58,744 nt of DNA from Paractinoplanes polyasparticus (GTDB lineage Bacteria; Actinomycetota; Actinomycetes; Mycobacteriales; Micromonosporaceae). Shown here piece after piece: positions 8,002 to 16,102 of the stretch. Numbering within the stretch: the first letter of the stretch is position 1; each line of letters begins with the position of its first letter. The position numbers and the translations under genes were made by a program. Where the stretch lies: NCBI RefSeq assembly GCF_019710575.1, contig NZ_JAHWFK010000053.1, positions 1-58,744 on the forward strand, written 5' to 3'. A model generated the notes under the pieces. The model did not search any database, was not told where the DNA came from, and saw nothing but the letters and a program-made list of their open reading frames with translations.

Positions 8002-9200
8002 GCCTGCAACTCGTCGATGTGGGGCGGGGTGTGCACGCGCGTCGCGATGAGCGCGGCCACCAGGCAGGCGGCGGCGCCGATGAGCAGGGCGAGACGGGGG
8101 CCGCCCTGGGCGCTGACCCAGCCGCTCAGCACGCTGCCGATCGGGGTGGTGCCCAGGTAGACGAAGACCCACAGGGCCAGGATGCGGCCCCTGTACTCGG
8201 GCGCCGCGTGCAGCTGGATCGCTGTGGAGGCCAGGGTGGCGAAGCCGAAGGCGGCCGCGCCGGTCAGCAGCAGGGTGACGGCGGCGACGGGCACGTCGGG
8301 GGCTATCGCCGTCAGGGCCATGCCGGCCGCGAAGGCGAAAGCGGTGAAGACCAGGTACGTACGCCGGGGGTGTTTGATGAGGCCGACCGCGAGGGAGCCC
8401 AGGATCGCGCCGACGCTGAGCATCGTGGAGAGCAGCCCGTAGGTGCCGCCGTCGCCGTGGAACGTCTGCTTCGCCAGCACGGGGAGCACGACCGCGAAGT
8501 TGAACGCGAGCACGCCGACGAAGCCCATCATCACGAGCGGCAGCCAGACCTGCTGGCGGGTGCGGGCGTAGCGGATCGCGTCGGCCACTCCGCTGTGCGA
8601 GACCGCGCGGCGTGCCGTGGCGAGCGGCCGGATGGCGAGCAGCGCGACGATGACAGCCAGGTAGGAGAAGGCGTTCACGGCGAAGCACGGCGTCGTCCCG
8701 ACCGCGACGATCAGCACGCCGGCCAGGGCCGGGCCGACCACGCGGGCGCTGTTCATCACGACGCCGTTGAGGCTGACCGCGCTGGCCAGGTCGGCCGGTG
8801 GGACGAGCGAGCTGACGAACGCCTGCCGGGCCGGCGAGTCGACGATCCCGATGATGCCGCCGGCCACGCTGACCGCGACGATCAGCGGCACGCCGGCCCG
8901 CCCGGACGCTGCGGCCAGCCACAGGCCCAGCGCCAGCACGCCGTACGTGGCCTGCGTGACGAGGATCAGCTTGCGCAGGTCGAAGCGATCGGCGACGGTC
9001 CCGCCCCACGGGCCGAACAGCAGCGACGGCACGCCACCGGCCGCGAGCACGAGTCCCAGCGCCGAAGCCGAGCCGGTCAGTTGCAGCACGAGCCAGCCGA
9101 TCGCTGTCTGCTGCACGAAGGTGCCACTGGCCGAGGCCACCTGCCCGCCGAAGTACCAGCGGAACGGAACGGCTCGCAGGGCGCGGAAACTGTCGATCAT
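7950..9200 (-). CDS. MFS transporter (EntS-like exporter)
   Basis: 416 residues, about 12 hydrophobic helices, of the major facilitator MFS_3 group that includes the enterobactin exporter EntS. Typical elements are FRWYFGGQVASASGTF in helix 1 and the loop GTVADRFDLRKLI. The substrate is unknown. ATG 9200 was chosen because the family consensus begins there; upstream in-frame sequence is not membrane-like. A repeated operator-like motif lies at 9243-9294 between this gene and the divergent 9318 gene. Confidence 0.86.
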   Translation of the reverse strand: MIDSFRALRAVPFRWYFGGQVASASGTFVQQTAIGWLVLQLTGSASALGLVLAAGGVPSLLFGPWGGTVADRFDLRKLILVTQATYGVLALGLWLAAASGRAGVPLIVAVSVAGGIIGIVDSPARQAFVSSLVPPADLASAVSLNGVVMNSARVVGPALAGVLIVAVGTTPCFAVNAFSYLAVIVALLAIRPLATARRAVSHSGVADAIRYARTRQQVWLPLVMMGFVGVLAFNFAVVLPVLAKQTFHGDGGTYGLLSTMLSVGAILGSLAVGLIKHPRRTYLVFTAFAFAAGMALTAIAPDVPVAAVTLLLTGAAAFGFATLASTAIQLHAAPEYRGRILALWVFVYLGTTPIGSVLSGWVSAQGGPRLALLIGAAACLVAALIATRVHTPPHIDELQAQESRKPTESKSQNVAE

Positions 9201-9242
9201 GCGCGACGGGTGCCCCGTACGCCGGTCGTGCGAATCGTCTCG

Positions 9243-9294
9243 TGACCGAGGACTCAGGCCGGCCCGAGTCCTCGTGACTGAGCACTCAGGCTGG
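9243..9294. promoter_or_regulatory. candidate operator: 20-bp direct repeat, 32-bp period, plus palindrome
   Basis: TGACCGAGGACTCAGGCCGG (9243-9262) recurs as TGACTGAGCACTCAGGCTGG (9275-9294), 17 of 20 identical and exactly 32 bp (three helical turns) apart. The first copy also forms a 9-bp inverted repeat, CGAGGACTC (9247-9255) with GAGTCCTCG (9266-9274). The second copy ends 11 bp before the -10 of the 9318 gene. Position suggests control of the MFS gene, the 9318 gene, or both. Confidence 0.55.
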
Positions 9295-9305
9295 CGTGAC
9301 CTCCG

Positions 9306-9311
9306 TACGGT
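9306..9311 (+). promoter_or_regulatory. -10 hexamer of leaderless gene
   Basis: TACGGT, 6 nt before ATG 9318. Confidence 0.5.
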
Positions 9312-9317
9312 GACGGG

Positions 9318-9626
9318 ATGCAGAAGCCGGAACTGGACGACGGGCAGCGGACGCTGGCCGGGCGCGTCACCGCGATGATCGAGGGGCTGGGGCCGGGCGA
9401 CGACCATTCGGACGCTCTGCCCGCTCTGCGCGAGCTCACTCGGGACAGCCTGGTGCTCGGGGACGTGCTCGGCGACTATCTGCACCAGGTGATGGCCGGT
9501 AGCCAGGCCGGCACCATCTCGCTCTGGCCCGTGCTCGAGTTGCTGCGGGCGGCGGGCGCCGACGAGGAGCGGGCCGCGGCCAAGGCGACCTGGCTGCGCA
9601 CCTCGCCCGTCACTCCACCACGCTGA
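9318..9626 (+). CDS. hypothetical small protein
   Basis: A 102-residue acidic, mostly helical protein I do not recognise; no membrane segment or cysteine. The leaderless-type start and an elaborate upstream operator argue that it is real. It is divergent from the MFS exporter and might be functionally tied to it. The 3' end overlaps the convergent L,D-transpeptidase by 17 bp. Confidence 0.6.
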   Translation: MQKPELDDGQRTLAGRVTAMIEGLGPGDDHSDALPALRELTRDSLVLGDVLGDYLHQVMAGSQAGTISLWPVLELLRAAGADEERAAAKATWLRTSPVTPPR

Positions 9627-10452
9627 CCGGCACGCCGTCGGGCAGGTGACGCAGCAGCAGGCGCTGGACGTCGGGCGGCACGCGGACGCAGCCGTTGGAG
9701 ATGCTGCGGCCGAAGGCGGATTCGTCGCGCCAGGCGTGGATCGCGGTGTGCCCGTTGCGCAGCGAGGCCGACAGGGCGTCCCGATCGTCGGGCACCGCGC
9801 CCAGCACGAGCGCGTCGAGACCGGCGTACACGGAACCGTGGGTGATGGTGCGGCCCATCACGAAGGTGCGGCCCAGCGGGGTCGGGGTCCGCGACGAGCC
9901 GACGGCGACCTTCCACTGGCCGCGCTGCTGGGAGTCGCGCAGCCAGGTGAGCCGGCGCCGGCTGAGGTCGACCACGAGCTGATCGCGCAACGGCCGTACC
10001 GATCCCGACGACGAAGGCACCCACCCGATGCGCCGGTTGATCGACGGGATCAGCACCGCCAGCCAGCCCGGCCGCTTGCCGACGATCGGCGCGGTGACCG
10101 GCAGCCCGCTGATGGTCCGCGGCAGATAGGCCCTCGGCTTGCCGCCGGGCGCGTCGTAGACGGCCACCTTCCGGTGCGGCCGCAGGCCTTCGACCAGGGC
10201 GGCGACCGAGTGGGCGGCCGGGTCGTGGGCCAGGCCGGGCGCCGCGTGCCAGTAGGAGATCTTCGGCAGTCCGGGCGGGGCGGGTGCGGCCTTCGGCACC
10301 GGCACTGGCGCGGCCACCGGCTGAACGGCGGCGGGCACTCGGCGCGCGGTCAGGGTCCCGCCGGGATCGGCGCGCGTGGCGGCCACGGCAGCGGTGGCGC
10401 CCAGAGCCACCGCCAGCAGCCCGCCCGCGACCGCCGCCCTACGGGTGTACAT
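9610..10452 (-). CDS. secreted L,D-transpeptidase (YkuD)
   Basis: 280 residues: N-terminal export signal (RRAAVAGGLLAVALGATAAV), Pro/Ala linker (about 45-62), an SH3-like region and a C-terminal YkuD domain. The catalytic signature has H239 (HAWRD) and C255 in S-N-G-C-V-R. The enzyme makes 3-3 peptidoglycan cross-links outside the membrane. The domain is at the C-terminus without the CWA extension found in mycobacterial Ldts. ATG 10452 is 6 nt after TAGTGT (leaderless). Confidence 0.88.
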   Translation of the reverse strand: MYTRRAAVAGGLLAVALGATAAVAATRADPGGTLTARRVPAAVQPVAAPVPVPKAAPAPPGLPKISYWHAAPGLAHDPAAHSVAALVEGLRPHRKVAVYDAPGGKPRAYLPRTISGLPVTAPIVGKRPGWLAVLIPSINRRIGWVPSSSGSVRPLRDQLVVDLSRRRLTWLRDSQQRGQWKVAVGSSRTPTPLGRTFVMGRTITHGSVYAGLDALVLGAVPDDRDALSASLRNGHTAIHAWRDESAFGRSISNGCVRVPPDVQRLLLRHLPDGVPVSVVE

Positions 10453-10458
10453 CGCCCC

Positions 10459-10464
10459 ACACTA
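10459..10464 (-). promoter_or_regulatory. -10 hexamer of leaderless gene (L,D-transpeptidase)
   Basis: TAGTGT on the minus strand, 6 nt before ATG 10452. Confidence 0.5.
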
Positions 10465-10495
10465 TGACAAATCGCGGGCCTGCAAGAATGCTCCG

Positions 10496-11023
10496 ATGCG
10501 AAGAGCGATCATCTTTCACGGCACCGGCGGCAACCCGGGCGTGGCCTGGTACCCCTGGCTCGCGGCACGGCTGGCCGAGCGGGCGTACGACGTAGAAGTT
10601 CCGCATTACCCCGGACTCAACGTCGAGCCGGTCGCCGAGTTACTGCCGCAGGTGCTGAAGGCACACACCTTCGACGAGCAGACCGTGCTGGTCGGCCACT
10701 CCGGCGGCGCCTCGCTGCTGCTGGCCGTGCTCGAACACGTGCGGGTCGCCCAGGCCATCCTCGTCGCCGGCTACAGCACCCGGCCCAACGATTCCGACGA
10801 GCCCGTGCTGCAGGCGGCCTACGACTGGGACACGATCCGCGCCAACGCCGGCGAGCTCTACTTCATCAATTCCCGCCAGGATCCGTACGGCTGCGACGAG
10901 CACCAGGGCCGGGCCATGTTCGAGCGCCTGGGCGGCACCCAGATCGTCCGCGACGACGGCCACTTCGGCGACTGGAACCAGACCTACGACGAGTTCCCGC
11001 TGCTGAACCGGCTCATCCCGTAG
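10496..11023 (+). CDS. RBBP9/YdeN-family serine hydrolase
   Basis: 175 residues, small alpha/beta hydrolase of the RBBP9/YdeN group: N-terminal FHGTGGNPGVAWYPWLAARL, nucleophile elbow G-H-S-G-G-A-S, and a late D/H pair (SRQDPYGC; DDGHFGDWNQ). Probably an intracellular esterase of unknown substrate. ATG 10496 starts the family consensus. Its 3' end overlaps the convergent MmcQ-like gene by 11 bp. Confidence 0.83.
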   Translation: MRRAIIFHGTGGNPGVAWYPWLAARLAERAYDVEVPHYPGLNVEPVAELLPQVLKAHTFDEQTVLVGHSGGASLLLAVLEHVRVAQAILVAGYSTRPNDSDEPVLQAAYDWDTIRANAGELYFINSRQDPYGCDEHQGRAMFERLGGTQIVRDDGHFGDWNQTYDEFPLLNRLIP

Positions 11024-11411
11024 CGGCGTCGAGCCGGGCCACTCGGCGCTTACCCGCCGTGCGGCGGTAGCTCGCGTCGAGCAGCTCGGCGATCTCGTTC
11101 CAGTCGGTGTCGTCGCTCAGGTCGATGCCGATCCAGCCCGCCGGCGCCAGGTAGGCCGGAAGGTAGCACCGCGGGTCGTCGACCAGGGCCGCACGCTCGT
11201 CCGGCTCCAGCAGCACGAGCAGCGACTGGTCGTGCCGCCGGTACTCGCCGTCGACCTTGACGCTGCCGCCGTAATAGGCGAAAACCTTGGTCGTGTAGAA
11301 GGCCGGGATCCCGTGCGACACCTTCTCGGCCGCATCGGGAAAATTCAGCGCCAACTCCCGTACGCGATGAAGCAGTTGATCTTCTTCGTCGAACATCACG
11401 GGGTGGCCCAT
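11013..11411 (-). CDS. MmcQ/YjbR family protein
   Basis: 132 residues of the MmcQ/YjbR-like fold (FPDAAEKVSHGIPAFYTTKVF ... PAGWIGIDLSDDTDWNEI ... LDASYRR), often annotated as DNA-binding although the function is unsettled. It is the last gene of the leftward fabG-fabI-ferrochelatase-HAD operon, starting 5 bp after the HAD stop. Confidence 0.8.
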   Translation of the reverse strand: MGHPVMFDEEDQLLHRVRELALNFPDAAEKVSHGIPAFYTTKVFAYYGGSVKVDGEYRRHDQSLLVLLEPDERAALVDDPRCYLPAYLAPAGWIGIDLSDDTDWNEIAELLDASYRRTAGKRRVARLDAATG

Positions 11412-11416
11412 CGCGG

Positions 11417-12196
11417 TCAGATCTCGTCGATCAGATCGGCCACCGAGTTGACGATGCGGGACGGGCGGAACGGGTAGCGGTCCGCCTCCTCACGCGTGCT
11501 GATGCCGGTCAGCACGAGGATCGTCTCGAGCCCGGCCTCGAGCCCGCACAGGATGTCGGTGTCCATGCGGTCGCCGATCATCGCCGTGCTCTCGCTGTGG
11601 CCCTTGATGGTGTTGAGGGCCGAGCGCATCATCATCGGATTGGGCTTGCCCACGAAGTACGGGTCGACGCCGGTCGCCTTCGAGATCATGGCGGCCACCG
11701 AGCCGGCGGCGGGCAGCGCGCCTTCGTTCGAGGGGCCGGTGGCGTCGGGATTGGTGCAGATGAAGCGGGCGCCGCCGTCGATCAGCCGGATCGCCTTGGT
11801 GATCGCCTCGAAGCTGTACGTGCGGGTCTCGCCCAGCACCACGTAGTCGGGGTCGAACTCGGTCAGCACGTAGCCGGCCGCGTGCATGGCCGTGGTCAGG
11901 CCGGCCTCGCCGATGACGTACGCCGTGCCGCCCGGCCGCTGGTCGGCCAGGAACTGCGCGGTGGCCAGCGCCGCCGTCCAGATGGACTGCTCGGGCACGT
12001 CGAAGCCCATGCGGGTGAGCCGGGCCTGCAGGTCACGCGGCGTGTAGATCGAGTTGTTGGTCAGGATGAGGAAGGGCTTGCCGGACGTCTTCATCCGGTT
12101 GACGAACTCGGGGGCGCCCGGCACCGGCACACCCTCGTGGACGAGTACCCCGTCCATGTCGGTGAGCCAGCTCTCGACGGCCTTGCGCTCAGTCAT
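11417..12196 (-). CDS. HAD-IIA phosphatase (NagD-like)
   Basis: 259 residues of the NagD/HAD-IIA family: motif I D-M-D-G-V, motif II LILTNNS, C2 cap, lysine motif KPNPMMM and motif IV GDRMDTD. Such enzymes dephosphorylate small phosphometabolites (nucleotides, p-nitrophenyl phosphate). ATG 12196 shares its A with the ferrochelatase TGA stop, and GAGGAG lies just upstream, so translation is coupled. The substrate is not deducible. Confidence 0.88.
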   Translation of the reverse strand: MTERKAVESWLTDMDGVLVHEGVPVPGAPEFVNRMKTSGKPFLILTNNSIYTPRDLQARLTRMGFDVPEQSIWTAALATAQFLADQRPGGTAYVIGEAGLTTAMHAAGYVLTEFDPDYVVLGETRTYSFEAITKAIRLIDGGARFICTNPDATGPSNEGALPAAGSVAAMISKATGVDPYFVGKPNPMMMRSALNTIKGHSESTAMIGDRMDTDILCGLEAGLETILVLTGISTREEADRYPFRPSRIVNSVADLIDEI

Positions 12197-13209
12197 CATG
12201 CTCCTCGTCGCTGTGGGGGTGGGCAGCACGGGACCGGGCAGTCGTCCCAGACCGGCAGCGTACCGAGCCGCTGCAGTGGCGCACCCTCGGTACGCTCGCG
12301 CACCAGGTCACGCACCATCGTGACGAAACGCGGATCGGTGCCGGGCGTCGCCGCCCGCGCGTATCCGAGACCGAGCCGCTTGGCCGTGTCGGCGGCCTCG
12401 TTGTCGAGGTCCCAGAGCACCTCGAGGTGGTCCGAGACGAAGCCGATGGGGCTGACCACGACGTCGGTGACGCCCTGCTCCTTGAGGTTTTCGAGGTGGT
12501 CGTTGATGTCCGGCTCGAGCCACGGCACCTGCGGCGGGCCGGAGCGGCTCTGCCACACCAGGTCCCAGTCGTCGTGGCCCGCGACGAGGCGTGCGGTCTC
12601 GTGCAGCTGGGCCTCGTAGCGCCCGCCCGTCGGGCCGGCGGTCTTCGCCATGCTCTCCGGGATCGAGTGCGCCGTGAAGACGAGACGTGTCGTCTCGCGC
12701 CGGCTCTCGTCGAGCGTCGCCAGGGCGGACTGCACGGCGCTCGCGTGCGGGCCCACGAAACCCGGGTGGTCCCAGAACTGGCGCAACTTCGAGATCACCG
12801 GCGCGCCCGGACCGACCTTGGCCCGGGCGTTCGCGATGTCCTCCCAGTACTGCTTGCACGACGAATACCCGCCGTACGCGCTGGTGGCGAACCCGAGCGC
12901 ATGGGTCACGCCGTCGTCGCGCATCTGCGCCACCGTGTCGGCCAGCATCGGCTGCCAGTTGCGGTTGCCCCAGTACGCGGGCAGATCGATGCCGCTCGTC
13001 CTGAACTCGGCGCTCACCGCCGCGAGCAGGTCACGGCACTGCTGGTTGATGGGCGAGACCCCGCCGAAATGGTAGTAGTGCTCAGCCACCTCGGCCAGGC
13101 GCTCGTCCGGAACTCCACGCCCGCGCACCACGTTGCGCAGGAACGGCATCACGTCATCGGGCTTCTCGGGACCGCCGAAGGACAGCAGGACGAAGGCGTC
13201 ATAGACCAC
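12196..13209 (-). CDS. hemH: ferrochelatase (coproporphyrin-type)
   Basis: 337 residues. Inserts Fe(II) into a porphyrin; in actinobacteria the substrate is coproporphyrin III (the CpfC route). Family landmarks are LLSFGGPEKPDDVMPFLRNV, the catalytic His in VFTAHSIPE, and SPIGFVSDHLEVLWDLDNEA. C118 (YSSC) and the C-terminal C324, C328, C329 are at the places where actinobacterial enzymes bind a [2Fe-2S] cluster. GTG start, 20 bp after the fabI stop. Third gene of the operon, as in mycobacteria (mabA-inhA-hemZ). Confidence 0.92.
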   Translation of the reverse strand: MVYDAFVLLSFGGPEKPDDVMPFLRNVVRGRGVPDERLAEVAEHYYHFGGVSPINQQCRDLLAAVSAEFRTSGIDLPAYWGNRNWQPMLADTVAQMRDDGVTHALGFATSAYGGYSSCKQYWEDIANARAKVGPGAPVISKLRQFWDHPGFVGPHASAVQSALATLDESRRETTRLVFTAHSIPESMAKTAGPTGGRYEAQLHETARLVAGHDDWDLVWQSRSGPPQVPWLEPDINDHLENLKEQGVTDVVVSPIGFVSDHLEVLWDLDNEAADTAKRLGLGYARAATPGTDPRFVTMVRDLVRERTEGAPLQRLGTLPVWDDCPVPCCPPPQRRGA

Positions 13210-13229
13210 CAGTCCACTATTCCACCGGG

Positions 13230-13997
13230 CTACGCACCCAGCGCGTGGTAGCCCCCGTCGACGTGCACAACCTCACCCGTCGTGGCCGGGAACCAGTCCG
13301 ACAGGAGGGCGCAGATGGCCTTGCCGGTGGCCGTGGTGTCGTGCAGGTCCCAGCCCAGCGGCGCCCGGTTGGCCCACGCGTCCTCGAACTGCTCGAAGCC
13401 GGGGATCGACTTGGCCGCCATCGTGCGCAGCGGCCCGGCGCTCACCAGGTTGCTGCGGATGCCCTTGCTGCCCAGGTGCAGCGCCAGGTAGCGGTTGGCC
13501 GACTCCAGGCCCGCCTTGGCCACGCCCATCCAGTCGTAGACCGGCCACGCCTTGGTCGCGTCGAAGGTCAGGCCCACGATGCTGCCGCCCGCCTGCATGA
13601 GCGGCAGGCAGGCCACAGCGAGCGACTGGTACGAGTACGTGGAGACCTGCAGGGCCTTGGACACGTCCTCCCACTGCGCGTTGAGGAACTCGCCACCCAG
13701 CACGCTCTGCGGCCCGAACGCGATCGAGTGCAGCACCCCGTCCAGCCCGTCGACGTGCTCCCGCACCTTGCCGGGCAACGCGGCCAGGTGCTCCGAATCG
13801 GTGACGTCGAGCTCGATCACCGGCGGCGGCTCGGGCAGGCGCTTGGCGATCCGCTCGACCAGCGACATCCGGCCGAAGCCGGTCAGCACGACCTTGGCCC
13901 CGCTCTCCTGAGCGATCCTCGCCGCCGCGAAGGCGATCGAGGCGTCGGTGATCACGCCGGTGATGAGCAGCCGCTTGCCGGCCAGCAGTCCAGACAC
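13230..13997 (-). CDS. fabI: enoyl-ACP reductase, InhA/FabI type
   Basis: 255 residues, NADH-dependent enoyl-ACP reductase of fatty acid synthesis II. The nucleotide loop TGVITDASIAFAAARIAQE matches InhA closely; Y154-x6-K161 (YDWMGVAK) is the FabI active-site pair, and HSIAF (S91) contacts NAD. It lies 25 bp after fabG and 20 bp before ferrochelatase. InhA-type architecture suggests action on FAS-II acyl chains in the cytoplasm. Confidence 0.94.
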   Translation of the reverse strand: MSGLLAGKRLLITGVITDASIAFAAARIAQESGAKVVLTGFGRMSLVERIAKRLPEPPPVIELDVTDSEHLAALPGKVREHVDGLDGVLHSIAFGPQSVLGGEFLNAQWEDVSKALQVSTYSYQSLAVACLPLMQAGGSIVGLTFDATKAWPVYDWMGVAKAGLESANRYLALHLGSKGIRSNLVSAGPLRTMAAKSIPGFEQFEDAWANRAPLGWDLHDTTATGKAICALLSDWFPATTGEVVHVDGGYHALGA

Positions 13998-14022
13998 GGG
14001 TTGTTACTCCTTAGATGTTTTC

Positions 14023-14727
14023 TCAGTGACCCATACCGAGGCCGCCGTCGACCGGGATGACCGCGCCGTTGATGTAGCCGGCCGAGTCCCCGGCCAGGAA
14101 CGTCACCGCGGCCGCGACCTCGTCGGTGGTGGCCAGCCGGCCGGCCGGGACGGCCTTGATGATCTCGGCCCGCCGGTCGTCCGTCAGCACCTGGGTCATC
14201 TCGGTGTCGATGAAGCCCGGCGCCACCACGTTCGCCGTGATGTTGCGGCTGCCCAGCTCACGGGTGATGCTGCGGGCCATGCCGACCAGACCGGCCTTGC
14301 TCGCGGCGTAGTTGACCTGGCCCGGGCCGCCGTACAGCCCGACAACCGACGAGATGAAGATGATCCGGCCCCACTTGGCGCGCAGCATCTTGGAGCTGGC
14401 CCGCTTGGCGACCCGGAACGAGCCCTTCAGGTTCGTGTCGATCACCCGCTCGAACTGCTCCTCGCTCATGCGCAGCAGCAGCGTGTCGTCGGTGATGCCG
14501 GCGTTGGCCACCAGCACCTCGACCGGGCCGAGCTCCTTCTCGATCTGGGTGAACGCGGCGTCGACCTGAGCCTGGTCGGTGATGTCGCACTGCACCCCGT
14601 ACAGGCCCTCGGGCGCGCCGCTGCCCCGGTGCGTGACCGCGACCCGGTCACCCTGCTTGGCGAACGCCTGCGCGATGGCGAGGCCGATGCCCCGGTTGCC
14701 GCCTGTCACCAGTACCGTGCGAGCCAC
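14023..14727 (-). CDS. fabG: 3-oxoacyl-ACP reductase, MabA-like
   Basis: 234 residues, NADPH-dependent beta-ketoacyl-ACP reductase. TGGNRGIG forms the cofactor loop; S127, Y140 and K144 form the catalytic triad (VNYAASK). First gene of the five-gene leftward operon; GTG start with GAGGAG and AAGG upstream. A 6-bp inverted repeat, GGTGCC (14756-14761) with GGCACC (14766-14771), sits about 30 bp upstream and may be regulatory. Confidence 0.93.
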   Translation of the reverse strand: MARTVLVTGGNRGIGLAIAQAFAKQGDRVAVTHRGSGAPEGLYGVQCDITDQAQVDAAFTQIEKELGPVEVLVANAGITDDTLLLRMSEEQFERVIDTNLKGSFRVAKRASSKMLRAKWGRIIFISSVVGLYGGPGQVNYAASKAGLVGMARSITRELGSRNITANVVAPGFIDTEMTQVLTDDRRAEIIKAVPAGRLATTDEVAAAVTFLAGDSAGYINGAVIPVDGGLGMGH

Positions 14728-14803
14728 GACCTTCGCTCCTCATACCCAGGTAGGGGGTGCCGGATGGCACCGCGGGGGCACGACGGCGCGGTGCGCAGCG
14801 CCG

Positions 14804-14809
14804 TAACCT
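14804..14809 (+). promoter_or_regulatory. -10 hexamer of leaderless gene (histidine kinase)
   Basis: TAACCT, 6 nt before GTG 14816. Confidence 0.5.
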
Positions 14810-14815
14810 GCCGGA

Positions 14816-16102
14816 GTGGAGACTATCGGCCCGGTGACCCGGCGCAATGCCACGGGGCCGCTACGCCGCCTGTTCTGGTCCCGCGAGACTTCCCGCCCCG
14901 CACCGCGGGCGCGCATCTGGATCTATCTGGTGCCGCTCGGCCTGCTGGCCCTGATCGGCCTGGGCCTGGGCACCGGCGCCTACCTGACCGACAACCGCCA
15001 GCTCGACCCGATCTGGGTCGTGATCATCGCGGTCGGCTCGGTGCTGCCGATCATTGTCACTCTGCGTCGCCCGGTGCTCGCCTGGCGGCTGGGCTTTCTG
15101 ATGCTCTTCCTGGGCTCGCTGCAGCCCGGCCTCAAGGAGTCGTGGCCCTGGAACCCGGTCCAGATCCTCGGCTTCCTGCTGATCCTGGGCCGTCTCGCGG
15201 TGGTCGAGGACGCCGCCCTCACCATCTGGGCAACCACCTTCAGCCTGGTCCCGGTCTTCGTGTACGCCCCGTACGCAAACGCCTGGGGCGCCGCGATCCT
15301 GCTGGTCGCGATCGCCGCGCTCGGCGACATCGTGTCGCGCCGCCGCCGTACGAAGGCGCTGCTCGCCGAAAGCGTCGAGCTGACGGAGCTGGAGCGGGCC
15401 AAACGCGCCGTCCTGGAGGAACGCACCCGGATCGCCCGCGAAATGCACGACGTGGTCGCCCACCACATGTCGATGATCGCCGTGCGCGCCGAGACCGCGC
15501 CCTACCGGGTGGGCGATTTGTCCGACCCGGCCAAGGACGAGCTGGCGACGATCGCGGACGCGGCTCGCGAGGCCCTGACCGACATGAGGCGGCTGCTGGG
15601 GGTGCTGCGGGCCGAGCAGGACGAGGCGCCCCGCGCTCCCCAGCCCGGGTTCGCCGAGGTCGAAGACCTGATCGCGACGGCTCGGGCCGCCGGAGTGAAC
15701 GTCGCCTACGACGCAACCGGGCTGTCGTCTTCTGTGGATATCCCACCTGATGCCGAACGCCCTGTGGACAACGAAAGCCTTTCCGGTGACGGCTCCCCTA
15801 GGCTGCCCACCCTGGGTGGGGCGGCGGCGGAGCTCGCGGCGTACCGGATCATCCAGGAGGCCCTGGCCAACGCGGCGCGGCACGCGCCCGGCGCCCCGGT
15901 GACCGTCGATGCTCGCGGCCTCGACGACCGGTTGGAGGTCACCGTGCGCAACCCGCTGACATCCGCCCTCACCGCGAGCAAGGGGCACGGTCTGGAGGGC
16001 ATGCGCGAGCGGGCCGAGCTGCTGGGCGGCACGCTGACCGCCGCCCCCGACGGCGACCATTTCGTCGTACGGGCGATTCTGCCCAAGGGAGAGAACCAGT
16101 GA
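14816..16102 (+). CDS. NarL-family sensor histidine kinase
   Basis: 428 residues: five or six hydrophobic segments (about 35-170), a coiled-coil-like stretch (180-205), the HisKA_3 box with phospho-acceptor H211 (REMHDVVAHH), and a C-terminal HATPase_c domain with N-box AYRIIQEALANAARHAP. No extracellular sensor domain, so it is of the intramembrane-sensing type. Residues 316-338 are encoded by a 69-nt repeat element (15761-15829) inserted just before the N-box. GTG start, probably leaderless. Its stop overlaps the response regulator start (GTGA). Confidence 0.92.
   Translation: METIGPVTRRNATGPLRRLFWSRETSRPAPRARIWIYLVPLGLLALIGLGLGTGAYLTDNRQLDPIWVVIIAVGSVLPIIVTLRRPVLAWRLGFLMLFLGSLQPGLKESWPWNPVQILGFLLILGRLAVVEDAALTIWATTFSLVPVFVYAPYANAWGAAILLVAIAALGDIVSRRRRTKALLAESVELTELERAKRAVLEERTRIAREMHDVVAHHMSMIAVRAETAPYRVGDLSDPAKDELATIADAAREALTDMRRLLGVLRAEQDEAPRAPQPGFAEVEDLIATARAAGVNVAYDATGLSSSVDIPPDAERPVDNESLSGDGSPRLPTLGGAAAELAAYRIIQEALANAARHAPGAPVTVDARGLDDRLEVTVRNPLTSALTASKGHGLEGMRERAELLGGTLTAAPDGDHFVVRAILPKGENQ
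15761..15829 (+). repeat. 69-nt coding repeat element, copy A
   Basis: Layout: CCTGTGGACAACG, 27 variable nt, then a 29-nt block with palindrome CCCACCCTGGGTGGG. It reads in frame in the kinase as PVDN...LPTLGGAAA. The same layout with identical spacing occurs inverted at 16905-16973. TGTGGACAA (15763-15771) is an exact reverse complement of the actinobacterial DnaA box, and a related TGTGGATAT lies at 15733-15741. Confidence 0.75.

Noticed and set aside
9247..9274. Transcription terminator
   Set aside because: The hairpin lies between divergent genes, upstream of both, and belongs to a phased direct repeat, so an operator is more likely.
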